From positions 62,001 through 126,000 of the forward strand of contig OW569370.1 of the NCBI GenBank assembly GCA_937625935.1: a stretch of DNA of 64,000 bases, read 5' to 3'. Position numbers and translations under genes: made by a program. The notes under the pieces were generated by a model. That model ran no database searches. It saw only the letters and a program-made list of their open reading frames with translations, and was not told where the DNA came from. This DNA comes from Tetramitus jugosus. Lineage: Eukaryota > Heterolobosea > Eutetramitea > Acrasida > Vahlkampfiidae. Below are positions 50,795 through 61,912 of this stretch, piece by piece (within the stretch, counting starts at the first letter, position 1; the number at the start of each line of letters is the position of its first letter).

Positions 50795-53290
50795 ATGACG
50801 ACATCATCAACCTGTTGTTCATCATGCAACAGTGTAGACACAATCGAATATGACAATGTGGGAGGCACATTTACCTATGTTTGTCGCGTGTGTGGTCACG
50901 TGGAAGACGAGAACATTATTGCCACGGATAAGATTGAATTTTCAAAGAATGATTCGAGTCATGCCACAGTTCAAGGGCAGAACTACTCTTATCGTGACAC
51001 TCAACTCGGTGGTTATTTAATGGGATCACACGCCTCCGCCAGTTCAATGAACCGGGGTTTTGGTTACCGGAAAAATGTAATCTCCGAAGCCATACGGAGT
51101 GACCCTGGATCCAATGCACTGCAGCGACAGTCCAAGGCCAGGAGTCAAGTCTATGATCGTATCAACAAGATTTGCTATGCGCTCAAAATGCCAGACTACA
51201 GCACGGAACAAGTAAAGTTCCTGTTGGATCAAATGATACGGAACCACAATACAAAAATGGTGGAAAAATACAAAATCTTGAACAATAGTCAAGGCAACAA
51301 CGAACAGGAAGCTTATGACGAAAACTACGAAGAAGATTACGGCGGAGAATATGGCGAAGACGAATATTACGAAGGAGATGATTTTGAGCATCATAGCTAT
51401 AGCTCTCATAGCACAAATGATCAAGCAACAACAAAAACAACGACAACCACAAAAAAGCAAAGTAACAACAATGCACTCTCCAAACGAAAATTCCTATCAT
51501 TCACTCAAACAAAGCGAATGCAATACATTTTGGCCGCATGCATCTACATTACTTGTCGTCAAAGCAAAAAGCCAATTACACTGTTGGATATTGCTGAACA
51601 GATTCAATTGAATGTGTTCAAACTAGGTAAAGAGTACAAGAATGTGTTGACGACGTGTCGGTTGAGCATTGAAGTTCTCGAACCTGAAATTTTGGTCGAA
51701 AAATTCATCAATGAAGGACTGTACTCTGATCCGCCATTGTTTGAGAAGATGGAATCATCATCAGAAGACAATCATATGAACACTATTCATTCTTCTAATA
51801 TGAATACGAGTAGTCCCACTTGTACGATGACTGCTCATCAACATGGCAATGACATGTTTTCGACTGGATCAGGGACAAACGCAACAACAACAACGAGTGC
51901 TGTTGACAACAATAATTATTTTTATAATGATTATATTAATGACAATGATGAGTACATGTATCAGGATACGTACGATGGAATGAGTGATTGTGATTACTAT
52001 GGAGGTGTGTCTGGTGTTGGTATTGGTGCGAGTGGATTTGAGAGTGAAATAATGACAGAGTTGCAGATGCACGAGTTGATGAGCGTTACTGTTCGTCTCG
52101 TGCGTCTCGCGTCCAAAGAATGGATCAACACGGGGCGGAAACCACAGGCCATTGTGGGTGCTGCGATAAAGATTTGTGCCGAAGCCATGGGATTCAAAGT
52201 TCGCTTTGATCAATTGGCTAAAAGAACAGCGTCTGGTCAAGTTGCGCTGAGAGATCGACACAGAGAGATGTTGGCACTGTTGACAACACTGAGTTCTTCA
52301 CTGCCATGGGCCAAAAACCTGAATCAAAAAATGATACAGAAACAGTTGCCATTCCTGCTGCAGTACTGTGAGGCATTGAGAGAGTTGCATCGAGCAAAGA
52401 TTGACTTTAGTATCAAGAATGAAGATGTGAAAGAGGAGCAAGAAGTGATCGTGTTGTCCGATAGTGAAGATGAGAGTGATGATGCCGTTGTAGTGGTCTC
52501 CACCTCTGAAGCATCGACTGACAAATCCAACGCATCCAACTCATCGACGTCACCATCGTCATCGAATCCCTCCAATTTCGTCATTCCTGAAGATTATCTG
52601 ATTAAGGCTTCTAATGTTAAAACTAGGATCGAAGCACTTAATGATATCAACAAGCTAGTGTTCAGTGGAAGTCAAGCAATGCCTCATTCCTTTGTCAAAT
52701 CGCAGATCGAAGTCCAGAGAAGAAGAATGAAAATTAGGCAGGCGAGGAGTCGCTTATCTCGTGCTATTACCTCGAACACCAAGAGAGAACCAAAGAAGGA
52801 AGAGGAGTCAGACATCTTTGATACGAGTAGTTTAAATTTTGTCAAGGAGGAAACAAGCAATCAACTGTCCCCAACACTGAACAACTCTCCCACTGATATG
52901 ACCAATCACACAATTCCTGCACCGTTCGTCATTACCGCTGAAGACATTACGTCGACAACCGTTGCCGTCAACACGAAGAAACGTACCTTGGATGCCGAAG
53001 ATTTAGAGATTCAGAGAATGCTTCTCGAAGGTGTTAATGAACAAGCACTCGAGTCAGGCAACTATCTACTGCGGTCATGTGGTGATACTGCTATACCCCT
53101 GTCCCTGTCGGAGCATATTACTGAGCAGGACATGGGAGATGAAGAAGTGAGCTCGTATCTCAAGAGTCAAGAAGAAGTTGACATTTATAGAATGCTCTAC
53201 AGAGAATTAGGTGAAGATATTGACGGTGAGATCACAGTTGCCCGAATGAAGAGAAAGAAGAGAAGATTGGAGCAACAGAACAATGCGTAG
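50795..53290 (+). CDS. BRF1: TFIIIB subunit BRF1 (TFIIB-related factor)
   Basis: 831 residues from the ATG at 50795; the TTG further up is not a credible start. Zinc ribbon with CSSC (8-11) and CRVC (30-33). Two cyclin folds: the first with ARSQVYDRINKICYAL and later ILAACIYITCRQSKKPITLLDIA; the second with TVRLVRLASKEW and GRKPQAIVGAAIKICAEAM. The C-terminal GDEEVSSYLKSQEEV segment matches the Brf1-specific TBP-binding homology region, which sets it apart from TFIIB and BRF2. It recruits Pol III to tRNA and 5S genes. An acidic Glu/Tyr/Asp insert of about 75 residues splits the first cyclin fold and an Asn/Asp-rich insert separates the folds. It shares a 188-bp divergent promoter with the WD40 gene. 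Confidence 0.88.
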   Translation: MTTSSTCCSSCNSVDTIEYDNVGGTFTYVCRVCGHVEDENIIATDKIEFSKNDSSHATVQGQNYSYRDTQLGGYLMGSHASASSMNRGFGYRKNVISEAIRSDPGSNALQRQSKARSQVYDRINKICYALKMPDYSTEQVKFLLDQMIRNHNTKMVEKYKILNNSQGNNEQEAYDENYEEDYGGEYGEDEYYEGDDFEHHSYSSHSTNDQATTKTTTTTKKQSNNNALSKRKFLSFTQTKRMQYILAACIYITCRQSKKPITLLDIAEQIQLNVFKLGKEYKNVLTTCRLSIEVLEPEILVEKFINEGLYSDPPLFEKMESSSEDNHMNTIHSSNMNTSSPTCTMTAHQHGNDMFSTGSGTNATTTTSAVDNNNYFYNDYINDNDEYMYQDTYDGMSDCDYYGGVSGVGIGASGFESEIMTELQMHELMSVTVRLVRLASKEWINTGRKPQAIVGAAIKICAEAMGFKVRFDQLAKRTASGQVALRDRHREMLALLTTLSSSLPWAKNLNQKMIQKQLPFLLQYCEALRELHRAKIDFSIKNEDVKEEQEVIVLSDSEDESDDAVVVVSTSEASTDKSNASNSSTSPSSSNPSNFVIPEDYLIKASNVKTRIEALNDINKLVFSGSQAMPHSFVKSQIEVQRRRMKIRQARSRLSRAITSNTKREPKKEEESDIFDTSSLNFVKEETSNQLSPTLNNSPTDMTNHTIPAPFVITAEDITSTTVAVNTKKRTLDAEDLEIQRMLLEGVNEQALESGNYLLRSCGDTAIPLSLSEHITEQDMGDEEVSSYLKSQEEVDIYRMLYRELGEDIDGEITVARMKRKKRRLEQQNNA

Positions 53291-53352
53291 ATCAAACCTG
53301 CAACACAAAAGTAAATTATTGTCAAACAAAACATTTCAACAAGCGTTCGGTT

Positions 53353-55698
53353 TTATAGAGTTGGCACTTGGAGGCTAACCATCTTTTCTCTTTCGTCTTC
53401 TGCCTCAGACAGGAGTTTATCAGCAGGTTTATAGGTGCTCTTTCTTCTTTTGACCTTCTTTTCATCAATCTTGGCTCTCTTTGCCGATACGCTTGTGTCC
53501 AACTTCTCATGCTTCACTCTCTCGTGGTGCGCGGCAGTGCTCTCTGGACCTTGGTCGTCAGCACTTTCCTCAGCCTTCTTGACACCAAACTTTGGTGGAG
53601 GACCCATACCGAACATACCCATCATCATTGGTTGTTGACCACCTGATCCATCATTATCAGCACCTCCGAATCGAATTGATTTCTTCACCACAGGCTTCTT
53701 TTCATCACTGCTGGATGATGTCGATGATTCATTCGAAGAAGATGGAACATTGAACCGAATAGCTGGTTTTCTCTCTGCTGCTGGCTGTTGACTTGGTGCA
53801 GCAGACACTGGAGGTTCCTTGTTTTGGAACATGGCCAATCTGGCTGACAATCCTCCAACACTACCACCAGTACTGACAGTTGGCTTTGGAGACGTAGTTG
53901 TTGTTGTTACCTTCGCAGTCGTATCACTATTGGCAGTTGTTGTTGTTGTTACTTTGCTATTGGTAGCAGTGTTGTTGTTAACAACTGGCTTACTGATGCT
54001 TATTGCAGTTGTTGCGACCGGTGCTGGAGTAGACTCTTCACTTGTTGGCTTTGGTCTCACGAATACGGATTGAGCTCTCACAGCACGCTTCACTGGCTCT
54101 GGTTCTGCTGGTTGAGCGTTTTGGAACATGGCCAATCGAGAGGCCAATCCTCCACCACCACCACCACCACCACTTGTACTCGCTGTTGCTGTTGTTGCAG
54201 TAGTGGTTGTGGTACTTCCAATAGTGGCACGTGCCGATGGGGAAGTACTACTTGGCTTCACAGTTGTTGAAGAAGAAACAGTGCTTGTGGCAGTAGATGC
54301 AGCACTTGTAGTATTAGTGGTAGTAGTAGTGGTGATAGTTTTAGCAGCAGAAGCAGCAGTAGTAGTATCGGTCGTTTTTGTTGTTGTTGAAGTGTTAGAA
54401 TCAACTTTGGCAATTGGTGTAGTAGTCGTACTAGTAGCAGTGGTAGAAGAAGAAGAAGAAGCTGGTGTGCTGACATTTGGTTTTTCAGTATTTTCACTCG
54501 TGGACTTTGCACCACCAAATGTCACCTTTGGCTTCACAGGTGTAGTAGTAGCAGCAGCAGGAGTGGTGGTGGTTGTTGTTGTCGTGGAAGGAGTAGCTGT
54601 AGCAGTAGTAGTAGTAGTAGTAGTAGCACTCTTTGGTACAATAGGAGTAGTAGTGCTACTGTTATTGTTGTTAGTAGTAGTAGTAGATGATGATGATGAT
54701 GATGTTGGTAATGATTGGAAACGTGATAATCGATCCTTGAGAGAGAGACCACTTGAAGCAGCAGGTGAAGTAGCTTTGGTGTCAACTGCTGCTGCTGAGC
54801 TATTGTTGTTATTAGCAGTAGTAGTGATAGGCTTTTTTGCGATAGATGTAGTTGTTGTTGTTGTTGTTGTTGTTGGTTCAGCTTTCACAGTGGTAGCTTT
54901 GGCAACTTCAACAGTAGCTGTAGCTTTTGTTGGTTCAACAGTTTTAGCTTCAACTGCAATCTTCTTTTCAACAGTTGTTTTTTCGGCTACCTTTGTATCA
55001 ACTGTTGCTGTTGATGTTGTTGATATTGTATTCTTGTTGTCGCTGCTGTCATTGACCTTGGCTGTGGCAGCAAACTCTGGAGTGAGCGGCGTAATGGGAG
55101 AAACTCCTCCTCTGGGGGACATCCCTCCGAACATAACTGACCTTCTACGGACGACATCTTTTGCTCCGTTGTCGGTCGCGGTTTCTTTCTTTACGCTTCC
55201 TCCTGTAATGCTAGCGCTCTCTTCAGCAGTCTTGGCGTACAATGCGAGACGAGCGGCTAATCCTGCACCTCGTGGTGATCTACGTGGTGATATCAAACCA
55301 GACGTGGTCGTTGGAGGCTAAGCGAATCGAACACGTGAAAAAACAATTAATTGTATGTGTAAGCTTTCTTGCTTCACTCCTCAAGAAAGTTCAAAAGAAA
55401 AAATCATGTTTGTTTCCTATGAAGCAAAAAAAAAACTTACCTTCTCTTCCATGGTCGGTTTTTCAGGAACAGCCGATGTGGTTGTTGTTGCCTTGTTCAA
55501 TAAAATACTTGGAACTTTTGTTGTGGTTGATGAAGATGATGTTGTTGATGGAGTTGGAGTTGTTGTTTTTGTGTCAGAAGCTGATGCACTGTTGTTGTTG
55601 TTTACACTGGGTGGAAAGCTTCGTTTGACCACTGCTGGTTGCTGAGCAGGTGTGCTCGCTGCTGGCTTCTGTTGTTCCAAATTCTTCCAAAAGTTCAT
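53353..55698 (-). CDS. Thr/Ala-rich protein with RLAxFQ and FGG motif repeats
   Basis: Exons (minus) 55441-55698 and 53353-55317; the 123-bp intron (GTAAGT...TAG) joins TMEEK to PPTTTSG. 740 residues, mostly Thr/Ser/Ala/Val low complexity, starting MNFWKNLEQQKPAA. Two short motifs recur. One is a basic amphipathic RLAxFQ helix: RLALY at about 107, DRLSRFQ at 281, SRLAMFQN at 480, ARLAMFQN at 579. The other is a basic plus F(G/N)G/V stretch: RRSVMFGG at 144, KPKVTFGG at 350, AIRFNVP at 606, KSIRFGG at 632. The end is Lys-rich (KRAKIDEKKVKRRKS). It looks like a multivalent scaffold with short linear motifs. No known family. A long frame on the opposite strand is a shadow. Confidence 0.75.
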
Positions 55699-56156
55699 TG
55701 TTTTTTCTTCTGCGACTATTTAAAAAATTTTTGCTGCTACACACTGGTGGGACACACGAACGAGTACTGCTTATTATTCTCTTTGAAGAAAAAAGTTGAT
55801 GTTGTTCTTGTTTGTTGTTGTGAGCTATATCCTTCCTCCCTCTATTAAGAATAAATACTATAGGATGTGGTGTCGTGTTTTTATTTTCTGCTATTTTGTT
55901 TCCCCTTGAAATGCACACAGAGAATCCTATTGTCCATCATCACGTCACACATCCATTTACTCTAATTAAGAAAACCGATGACAGATGGTCTGATTACTCC
56001 GTCTACAAAAAACTGAAACTTCAATCAGAACGTCTGACCAAAAACTGTCCCCTAGCAGATCGCGCTCAAAACAAGAATCTGCGAACGAGAGGGGTTTTTC
56101 TCCTCAGTTAGCAAACGCAGATAAAAAAGCAAACAACAAGTATTCATCATCAAAAC
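55699..56156. other. Intergenic, 458 bp, divergent promoter region
   Basis: Between the Thr/Ala-rich gene (minus) and ACBP (plus). T-rich tracts flank each start. No repeat or frame worth calling. Confidence 0.5.
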
Positions 56157-56576
56157 ATGTCAAACGTTGAAGAAAGATTCCAATTGGCCATCAAGTACGT
56201 CCAACAAGGCCTAGCCAAAGAACAATACGCAGACTCCAATGAATTGACTGTTACTGATCAGTTGGAGTTTTATGGTCTTTTCAAGATTGCTACCGTTGGT
56301 GATTGCACTGAGACTGCACCATGGTCCATTCAAGGTTAGTTGATCAACTACTCTCCTCCTCACTTTTTTTTTTATTGTTGTTGTTGCTGTTTTTGATCAA
56401 AAACATGACTGACATATCATTTTCTGTCATCTCTTCACATAGTTGTTGCAAGACAAAAGTGGGAAGCTTGGAACAAGTTGAACGGTATGAGCCAAGAAGA
56501 TGCCAAGATCAAGTACATTGAAAAGTTGACTTCATTGGCACCAGAATGGGAATCTTACATTAGAAACAAGCAATAA
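56157..56576 (+). CDS. Acyl-CoA-binding protein
   Basis: Exons 56157-56334 and 56443-56576; the 108-bp intron (GTTAGT...TAG) joins APWSIQ to VVARQKWEAW. 103 residues, a single ACBP fold of four helices: EERFQLAIKYVQQG, TDQLEFYGLFKIATVGDC, RQKWEAWNKLNGMSQEDAKI and KYIEKLTSLAPEW. The acyl-CoA contacts (Tyr and Lys of the FYGLFKIAT and KW.AW motifs) are kept. It is a cytosolic carrier buffering medium- and long-chain acyl-CoA. Exon 1 without splicing ends six bases into the intron, so both exons are needed. Confidence 0.95.
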
Positions 56577-56749
56577 GAGCTCTTATTGCAAAAACAAGTA
56601 TTGCAATTGAACACCTACACTCTTTGAATACAACAACAACTCTTATTTAATTTCACCAACGTTCAAATTTCATTCTTGTTCATTGGGACACTTTTTCACA
56701 CAAAAATAACAAGCAAACAAACCAATAACACAACACACAAAAAACAAAC

Positions 56750-57439
56750 ATGGTAAAGATGGAAACTTGTCTCGGTGATATTCACATTCGTGAAAACACC
56801 AATCTCCCGCACAGTGGTTCCCGTGTATGGTCATCGAGTCACGTTCTCACAAAATACCTTGAAAAACATCGAAGAAAATTGAAAATCAAGGGCAAGGTAC
56901 TAGAGTTGGGTGCAGGATGTGGTATGAATGGTATCATGATGAGTCTCATTGGTTGCGACACTGTAGTGTTTACTGATATTGTGAGTGTGTTGGATCATTT
57001 GCAACAAAATGTGGAACTTAATTTGTTGAATCCATACTCGAGGAGTAGTAGTAGTCAATCAATGATTGATGCAAATGGAGGTGGTGGTAGTGGTGATGAA
57101 AAGAAAAAGTATGCTGTTCGGGCATTGGATTGGGAGAGTGAAGAAGACATGAACAATATTAAGCAAGAATTTGGATCATTTCAATTCATTATTGGCTCGG
57201 ATGTCGTTTATCAGGAGCAGTACATTGAACCATTGTTGAAAACGTTGCGCTTCTTTACAGAGGACCACACGAGTGCTCAGATTATGATTGCATATGAGAT
57301 TAGGAATGAGAGTGCGCATGAAATGTTTTTGGAAAAGTGTCCAGAGTTTGGATTTGAAGTGAAGGAGATACCGACAAAGTTGCAACATGAAGATTGCAGA
57401 GACGAGTTGGTGCTCATTTATCATTTGAGAAGATTATAG
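56750..57439 (+). CDS. METTL21/EEF-KMT-type protein lysine methyltransferase
   Basis: 229 residues. A class I SAM-dependent methyltransferase of the family-16 (METTL21/VCP-KMT/EEF2KMT) group: SGSRVWSSSHVLTKYL before the fold, motif I VLELGAGCGMNGIMMS, acidic loop VVFTDIVSVLDHLQQNVELN, the DWE segment, and motif IV FIIGSDVVYQEQYIEPLL with the SDVxY catalytic pattern. A Ser/Gly-rich insert of about 25 residues sits between motifs II and III. Known members methylate Lys on chaperones, VCP or elongation factors; the target here cannot be read. Confidence 0.85.
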   Translation: MVKMETCLGDIHIRENTNLPHSGSRVWSSSHVLTKYLEKHRRKLKIKGKVLELGAGCGMNGIMMSLIGCDTVVFTDIVSVLDHLQQNVELNLLNPYSRSSSSQSMIDANGGGGSGDEKKKYAVRALDWESEEDMNNIKQEFGSFQFIIGSDVVYQEQYIEPLLKTLRFFTEDHTSAQIMIAYEIRNESAHEMFLEKCPEFGFEVKEIPTKLQHEDCRDELVLIYHLRRL

Positions 57440-57569
57440 TGAACAACAACAAAAATCAAGGTGCACAAAACGAACTTTTAATCCTAGGGAAATCTCTGGT
57501 GAGAGAGATTTGTTTTTGTTGTTGTTATTTTTGTGATTGTTGTTGGGTCGCTAGTGGTGTGACCGTCAG

Positions 57570-59876
57570 TCACAAGTATTGATTTGCCACCGATAAATAC
57601 ACTTGTATCTTTGCTCTGTGTGGTGAATACAATTGCCGAAAAGGAACAAACAGTTAGTTCAAGAACATCAAATGGTGTGAATGATAGGAACAATGAACAA
57701 CATACCTTGTTTCTCGTGAGCAATGAGGATCTGATAGAATTTGCTGGCATGTGTTGAATGCTGCAGCATAATTTTTCACTAATAAATGGATGTAGGCACT
57801 CTTTTGTAAAGCGTTCAATAACATTATACTCGAGGGAGCAGATTGTCGAGAGAGCAACGATATTGCGTTTTGAATGCACTGATTGGCAGTTTCCAGAGAC
57901 ATGCTAGGTAGAGTGAATGGCAGGGAGCTGGAGCGTACAAACTCTGAAGATGAACTTACTGAGCATTGAGGACCGATGCCAGTGGGACTGTTGCTATGCT
58001 TTTGTTGATGACGATCTGAGGACATCAGAGGCAAGCCAGTCACATTTTGCGTCGCCGGTAATATCACCTTTTGAACAAAGATTCCATCGAGTTTGCTTTC
58101 CACGTACACAGATGCAACATTCTTCTGTTGTTTGTTTAGCGCTGTCAACCGTTCATTTTCAGCAATGCAACACTCTGTCAATCGTATCCAAACATATGGA
58201 TTATTGTACATTGTGTAGGCGCATCGATAGAGTGTATCGAATGCTCTGCTAAAGTTTTTCGCTTGCATTTCCTGAACACCTATATTGTACAGTATTCGCG
58301 CATCTGGCTCAGTGGATGCACTCTTTGACATGTCTCGATCATGAAAATCAACATTCGCTTCCATGAGCTTTGCAAAATAGAATGACGCAGGAGTATTACT
58401 ATACTCGTTGCTCGGAGTGGTAGTCTTGCTGTGTGAAAGATTCACTTGATCCAAATGCTCTCTCATGTGCATGTAAGCCATGTTATTATAGTAGACCATG
58501 GGAAGAACTTGTGGTCTAATGTGATTCATCAACTGCACACACTTTGATATAATATCCGACTGCTTGTTCAATGGACTTTGCTTATACTTTTCAATCAAAA
58601 TCTTTGCTTGCATCAGTGACGTAGTGACATCCTTCTTGCACGGAGACAAGTGCTGTGCATGGATGACATCCGTGTTGCCCGCATTGGACACTCGATGCAC
58701 AAACAATTGTGCAATAATTTTAAATTCAACGCAAGCAGATTCCACATCCGATACAAACAAGTAGTAGCGCATTCGATAAATGTGCAACCAAAATTTACTC
58801 TCGGCCACTGAAAAATATTGAAACGGCGCCGCATTCGTCGCTTTTCCTAATCGACTACCACCACTACCACTAGTATTCAAATTACTAGCAAGCACTGTCG
58901 TAGTAGGTTTCGTATAATAATCCATGACCAACGTTGACCGGAACACAATATTTAAATATTCGATAATTTCATGTGCCATTCGCGTGGATTCACTCTTCAT
59001 GACGCACTGACTCAACAAGCAATCCAACAATAAAAAACAAATTTTCAACACGTAGAATTCTTCATATTTTTCCAACAGGACACAACTCGTACTATTGAAA
59101 TCTCCCACACTATTATTATTACTACTATTACTACTATTATTACTATTCACATGATCACTCTTATTACTCTTTGAACTATTACTATTACTACTACTATTGT
59201 TGTTATTATTATTGATATTATTGTTGATATTGTTATTGTTTGTTGTTTCATGAGAAGGAATTAATTTGGATTGAAATTGTTCAAAAATGGGAAATAGGCA
59301 ATCAATGACATTGGCATATCTTTGAAAAATAAAGTGCAATAGTGCTTGATTGTACATGAGAATGGGATGATGATCCAAATCATCTCTTTTCACTTCACTA
59401 CTATTACCATTGTTATTATTACTATTATTACTATTATTATTATTATGATGAGAAGAATATTTTGATTTGAGTGAAGTCAAGTGATTATACAATGTTTCTT
59501 CTTCCAACAACAGCAATAATGATGATTCATCATATTGTCGATCATCATCTGTCTCACGCTTCTTATTTTCACTGATGACATTGTTTTGTAGTACTGTTTG
59601 TTGTTGTTGTTGTTGTTGTTTTTTCTTCTTCTTTTTCTTACTTGTATTTGTAGTTGAATTGTTGTGATTGTTATTGTGGTGATGAGAATTCTTTCGTTTC
59701 AAATAGTGAAGAATCATGAGATCATGATGAATGAGAAAGAGTGTGGAGGCAGAGGGTGATGCAGATGATTGTTCGGAACAGAGCTTGGTGTTGAGTCGTT
59801 CAATTTCTTGATCAATCATCAATGGATTGTGATTGTGAGTATGAATAGTGTGATGGTGGTTGTTGTTTGTTGTCAT
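57570..59876 (-). CDS. CNOT10: CCR4-NOT complex subunit 10 (TPR protein)
   Basis: Exons (minus) 57706-59876 and 57570-57615; the 84-bp intron starts GTATGT and ends CAG. The short last exon (AKIQVYLSVANQYL) is the less certain part. 738 residues. TPR-type helices include HPILMYNQALLHFIFQRYAN (compare the YYNQAVILYHLRQY segment of human CNOT10), YYNNMAYMHMREHL, ARILYNIGVQEMQAKNFSRA and NPYVWIRLTECCIAENERL, the last matching NPRLWLRLAECCIA. Poly-Gln, poly-Lys and long Asn/Ser runs interrupt the N-terminal half. CNOT10 with CNOT11 docks on CNOT1 in the deadenylase complex that governs mRNA decay. Confidence 0.85.
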
Positions 59877-60226
59877 TTGGGTTTTCTGAACTTTGGTTTT
59901 ATGTCGGGGAGGGATTTTGTGTTATTCTCCTTCGATCGACAAGGAGACAACCTGGAGTGCAAAGTAAGTCACAATGAAAAAGAGTCTTAGATCATTACCC
60001 TGTTTGTCGACTCTGTGCACAAGTTCCCTTCATTGCTCAAGTCTTCTATTGTTGTATTTTATGGCTTTTCTTTCTTCCAAGGAGCAATTCGAACCTTCAA
60101 GTTTCAGATGAGCTTCGTGTTTCCTGCAATCCTCAAAGGTTCAACTTCGCGTGAACTCAGTGGATGTGACAGATTCATTTAACTTCGGCGTTCAAAAGAT
60201 AATTATCTCACAAACATCACAAAACA
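59877..60226. other. Intergenic, 350 bp, upstream of first F-box/LRR gene
   Basis: Contains a stretch (about 60077-60108, CTTCCAAGGAGCAATTCGAA onward) that recurs in diverged form before the second F-box/LRR gene (about 62109-62140), so the duplication included upstream DNA. No frame called. Confidence 0.5.
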
Positions 60227-61912
60227 ATGTCTGAAAACAATGTCGCTATCAGCGATAAAAGCAATAATGATGAAACGATTGAAATTAGTTCTGTTCTGGA
60301 CAAGGATACATGGTCAAAAGTCATAGAATTTTGTGATACTCGCGAATGGTTGCAATTGAGTTACACTTGCAGAGGAATCAATCGATTCAAATACAATCGA
60401 TTCCTCATGGGCAACAAGCAGAGAACACTAAAGATCAATCTGAGCGATCAAGAAGTTGAACACTGGTTTCAATTGGGACAAGGAACATTGTTTAATGTTT
60501 ACATGGCATGGAATCGACATGTTGTGGATGATCATTTCCAATATTTGCAAGGCATCCACACACTCGATATTAGTCATTGTCAACAACTCACAGACAAAGC
60601 AATTGTTCATTTATCTGGCATTCACACACTCAACATGAGCGATTGTAGGGGTATCACAGATGATGTATTCTCTCACTTGATAGGAATTCATACACTTGAT
60701 ATGAGTTATTGCAGTCAATTGACAGAACAAGCTATTTCTTATTTGACTGGCATTCATACGCTCAGCATGAGTAATTGTCGTGGAATCACTGACAATGCAT
60801 TCCAATATTTGGCTGGCATCCACACACTCGACGTAAGTGCTTGTGACACTATCACAGACGATGCTTTTTCTCATTTGAAAGGTATCCATACACTCAACAT
60901 GAGTAATTGCGATAACATCACAGGCCAAGCTCTTGCTCGTTTGACTGGCATTCATACACTTGATATCAGTCGTTGCAGCATCACTGACGATGCATTTTTC
61001 CATTTGACTGGTATTCATGCATTGAATATGGCCCGTTGTAATCAAATCACTGACAATGCGTTTGTTCATTTGCCTGGTATTCACACACTCAACATGAGTG
61101 GTTGCAGTCAGATTACAGATCTAGCATTCCCTCACTTGACAGGAGTTCAGATACTCGATATGAATTATTGCAATCGAATCACAGATCAAGCTTTCCTCCA
61201 TTTGAAAGGTATTCATACACTCAACATACGAAGCTGCAATCGGATCACAGACGAAGCATTTTCTCATTTGACTGGCATTCATACACTCGATATGCTTTCT
61301 TGCAGGCAATTCACCGACCAAGCCATTTCTCATCTGACTGGCATTCATACACTCAACATGAGTGGTTGCAATCGAATCACTGACAGTGCATTCGATTATT
61401 TGGCTGGCATCCACTCACTCGATATAAGTGGCTGCACTAAAATCACAGACACTGCCATTTCTCACCTGGTCGGCATTCATACACTCGATATGAGTTCTTG
61501 CAAGCAAATCACCGACCAAGCTTTTCCTCATTTGAAAGGTATTCATACACTCAACATGAGTTCTTGCACCTCAATCACGAACAATGCAGTTGCTCATTTG
61601 ACTGGCATTCACACACTGAATATGGCTTATTGCAATCAAATCACAGACGATGCTCTTCATCATTTAACCAACATTCATTCACTCAATCTGAGTGGCTGCA
61701 AAAACATCACAGATGAAGCTTTTGTTCATTTAACCACCATTCATTCACTCAATATGGCTCAATGCCATCAAGAATCAATCACTGAGAAAGCACTCTTGCC
61801 CTTGAAGAATCTGCACGAACTCTATTGGTCTGATTATAATCGAGACACTAACTTTGTCGAAAGAGTGACTGGGCATTGTGAAGCACGTTCAATATCTCTC
61901 ACATGGAAATAA
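60227..61912 (+). CDS. F-box / leucine-rich repeat protein, 19 repeats
   Basis: 561 residues. F-box-like N-terminus (LDKDTWSKVIEFCDTREWLQ, LSYTCRGINRFKY) then a lead-in to residue 106, then 19 tandem units of 22 residues with consensus GIHTLxMSxCxxITDxAFxHL. This is a cysteine-containing LRR as in SCF F-box proteins of the FBXL/AMN1 type. Unit 7 lacks one residue and unit 19 has two extra. A shared cap (NLHELYWSDYNRD) ends the array. Probably an SCF substrate receptor. The 66-bp periodicity keeps other frames open on both strands, and those are shadows. Close paralogue follows. Confidence 0.9.
   Translation: MSENNVAISDKSNNDETIEISSVLDKDTWSKVIEFCDTREWLQLSYTCRGINRFKYNRFLMGNKQRTLKINLSDQEVEHWFQLGQGTLFNVYMAWNRHVVDDHFQYLQGIHTLDISHCQQLTDKAIVHLSGIHTLNMSDCRGITDDVFSHLIGIHTLDMSYCSQLTEQAISYLTGIHTLSMSNCRGITDNAFQYLAGIHTLDVSACDTITDDAFSHLKGIHTLNMSNCDNITGQALARLTGIHTLDISRCSITDDAFFHLTGIHALNMARCNQITDNAFVHLPGIHTLNMSGCSQITDLAFPHLTGVQILDMNYCNRITDQAFLHLKGIHTLNIRSCNRITDEAFSHLTGIHTLDMLSCRQFTDQAISHLTGIHTLNMSGCNRITDSAFDYLAGIHSLDISGCTKITDTAISHLVGIHTLDMSSCKQITDQAFPHLKGIHTLNMSSCTSITNNAVAHLTGIHTLNMAYCNQITDDALHHLTNIHSLNLSGCKNITDEAFVHLTTIHSLNMAQCHQESITEKALLPLKNLHELYWSDYNRDTNFVERVTGHCEARSISLTWK

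Noticed and set aside
54128-55321. Long plus-strand frame of 397 codons opposite the Thr/Ala-rich gene
   Set aside because: It reads as Val/Leu/Ala monotony because it is the complement of Thr/Ser/Ala codon runs. The minus-strand frame has organised motifs and a proper intron.
60611-61414. Antisense and alternative-frame ORFs over the LRR arrays, with their own 22-residue repeats
   Set aside because: The 66-bp repeat unit is a multiple of three, so any frame free of stops in one unit stays open. Only the sense frame has an LRR consensus and an F-box.
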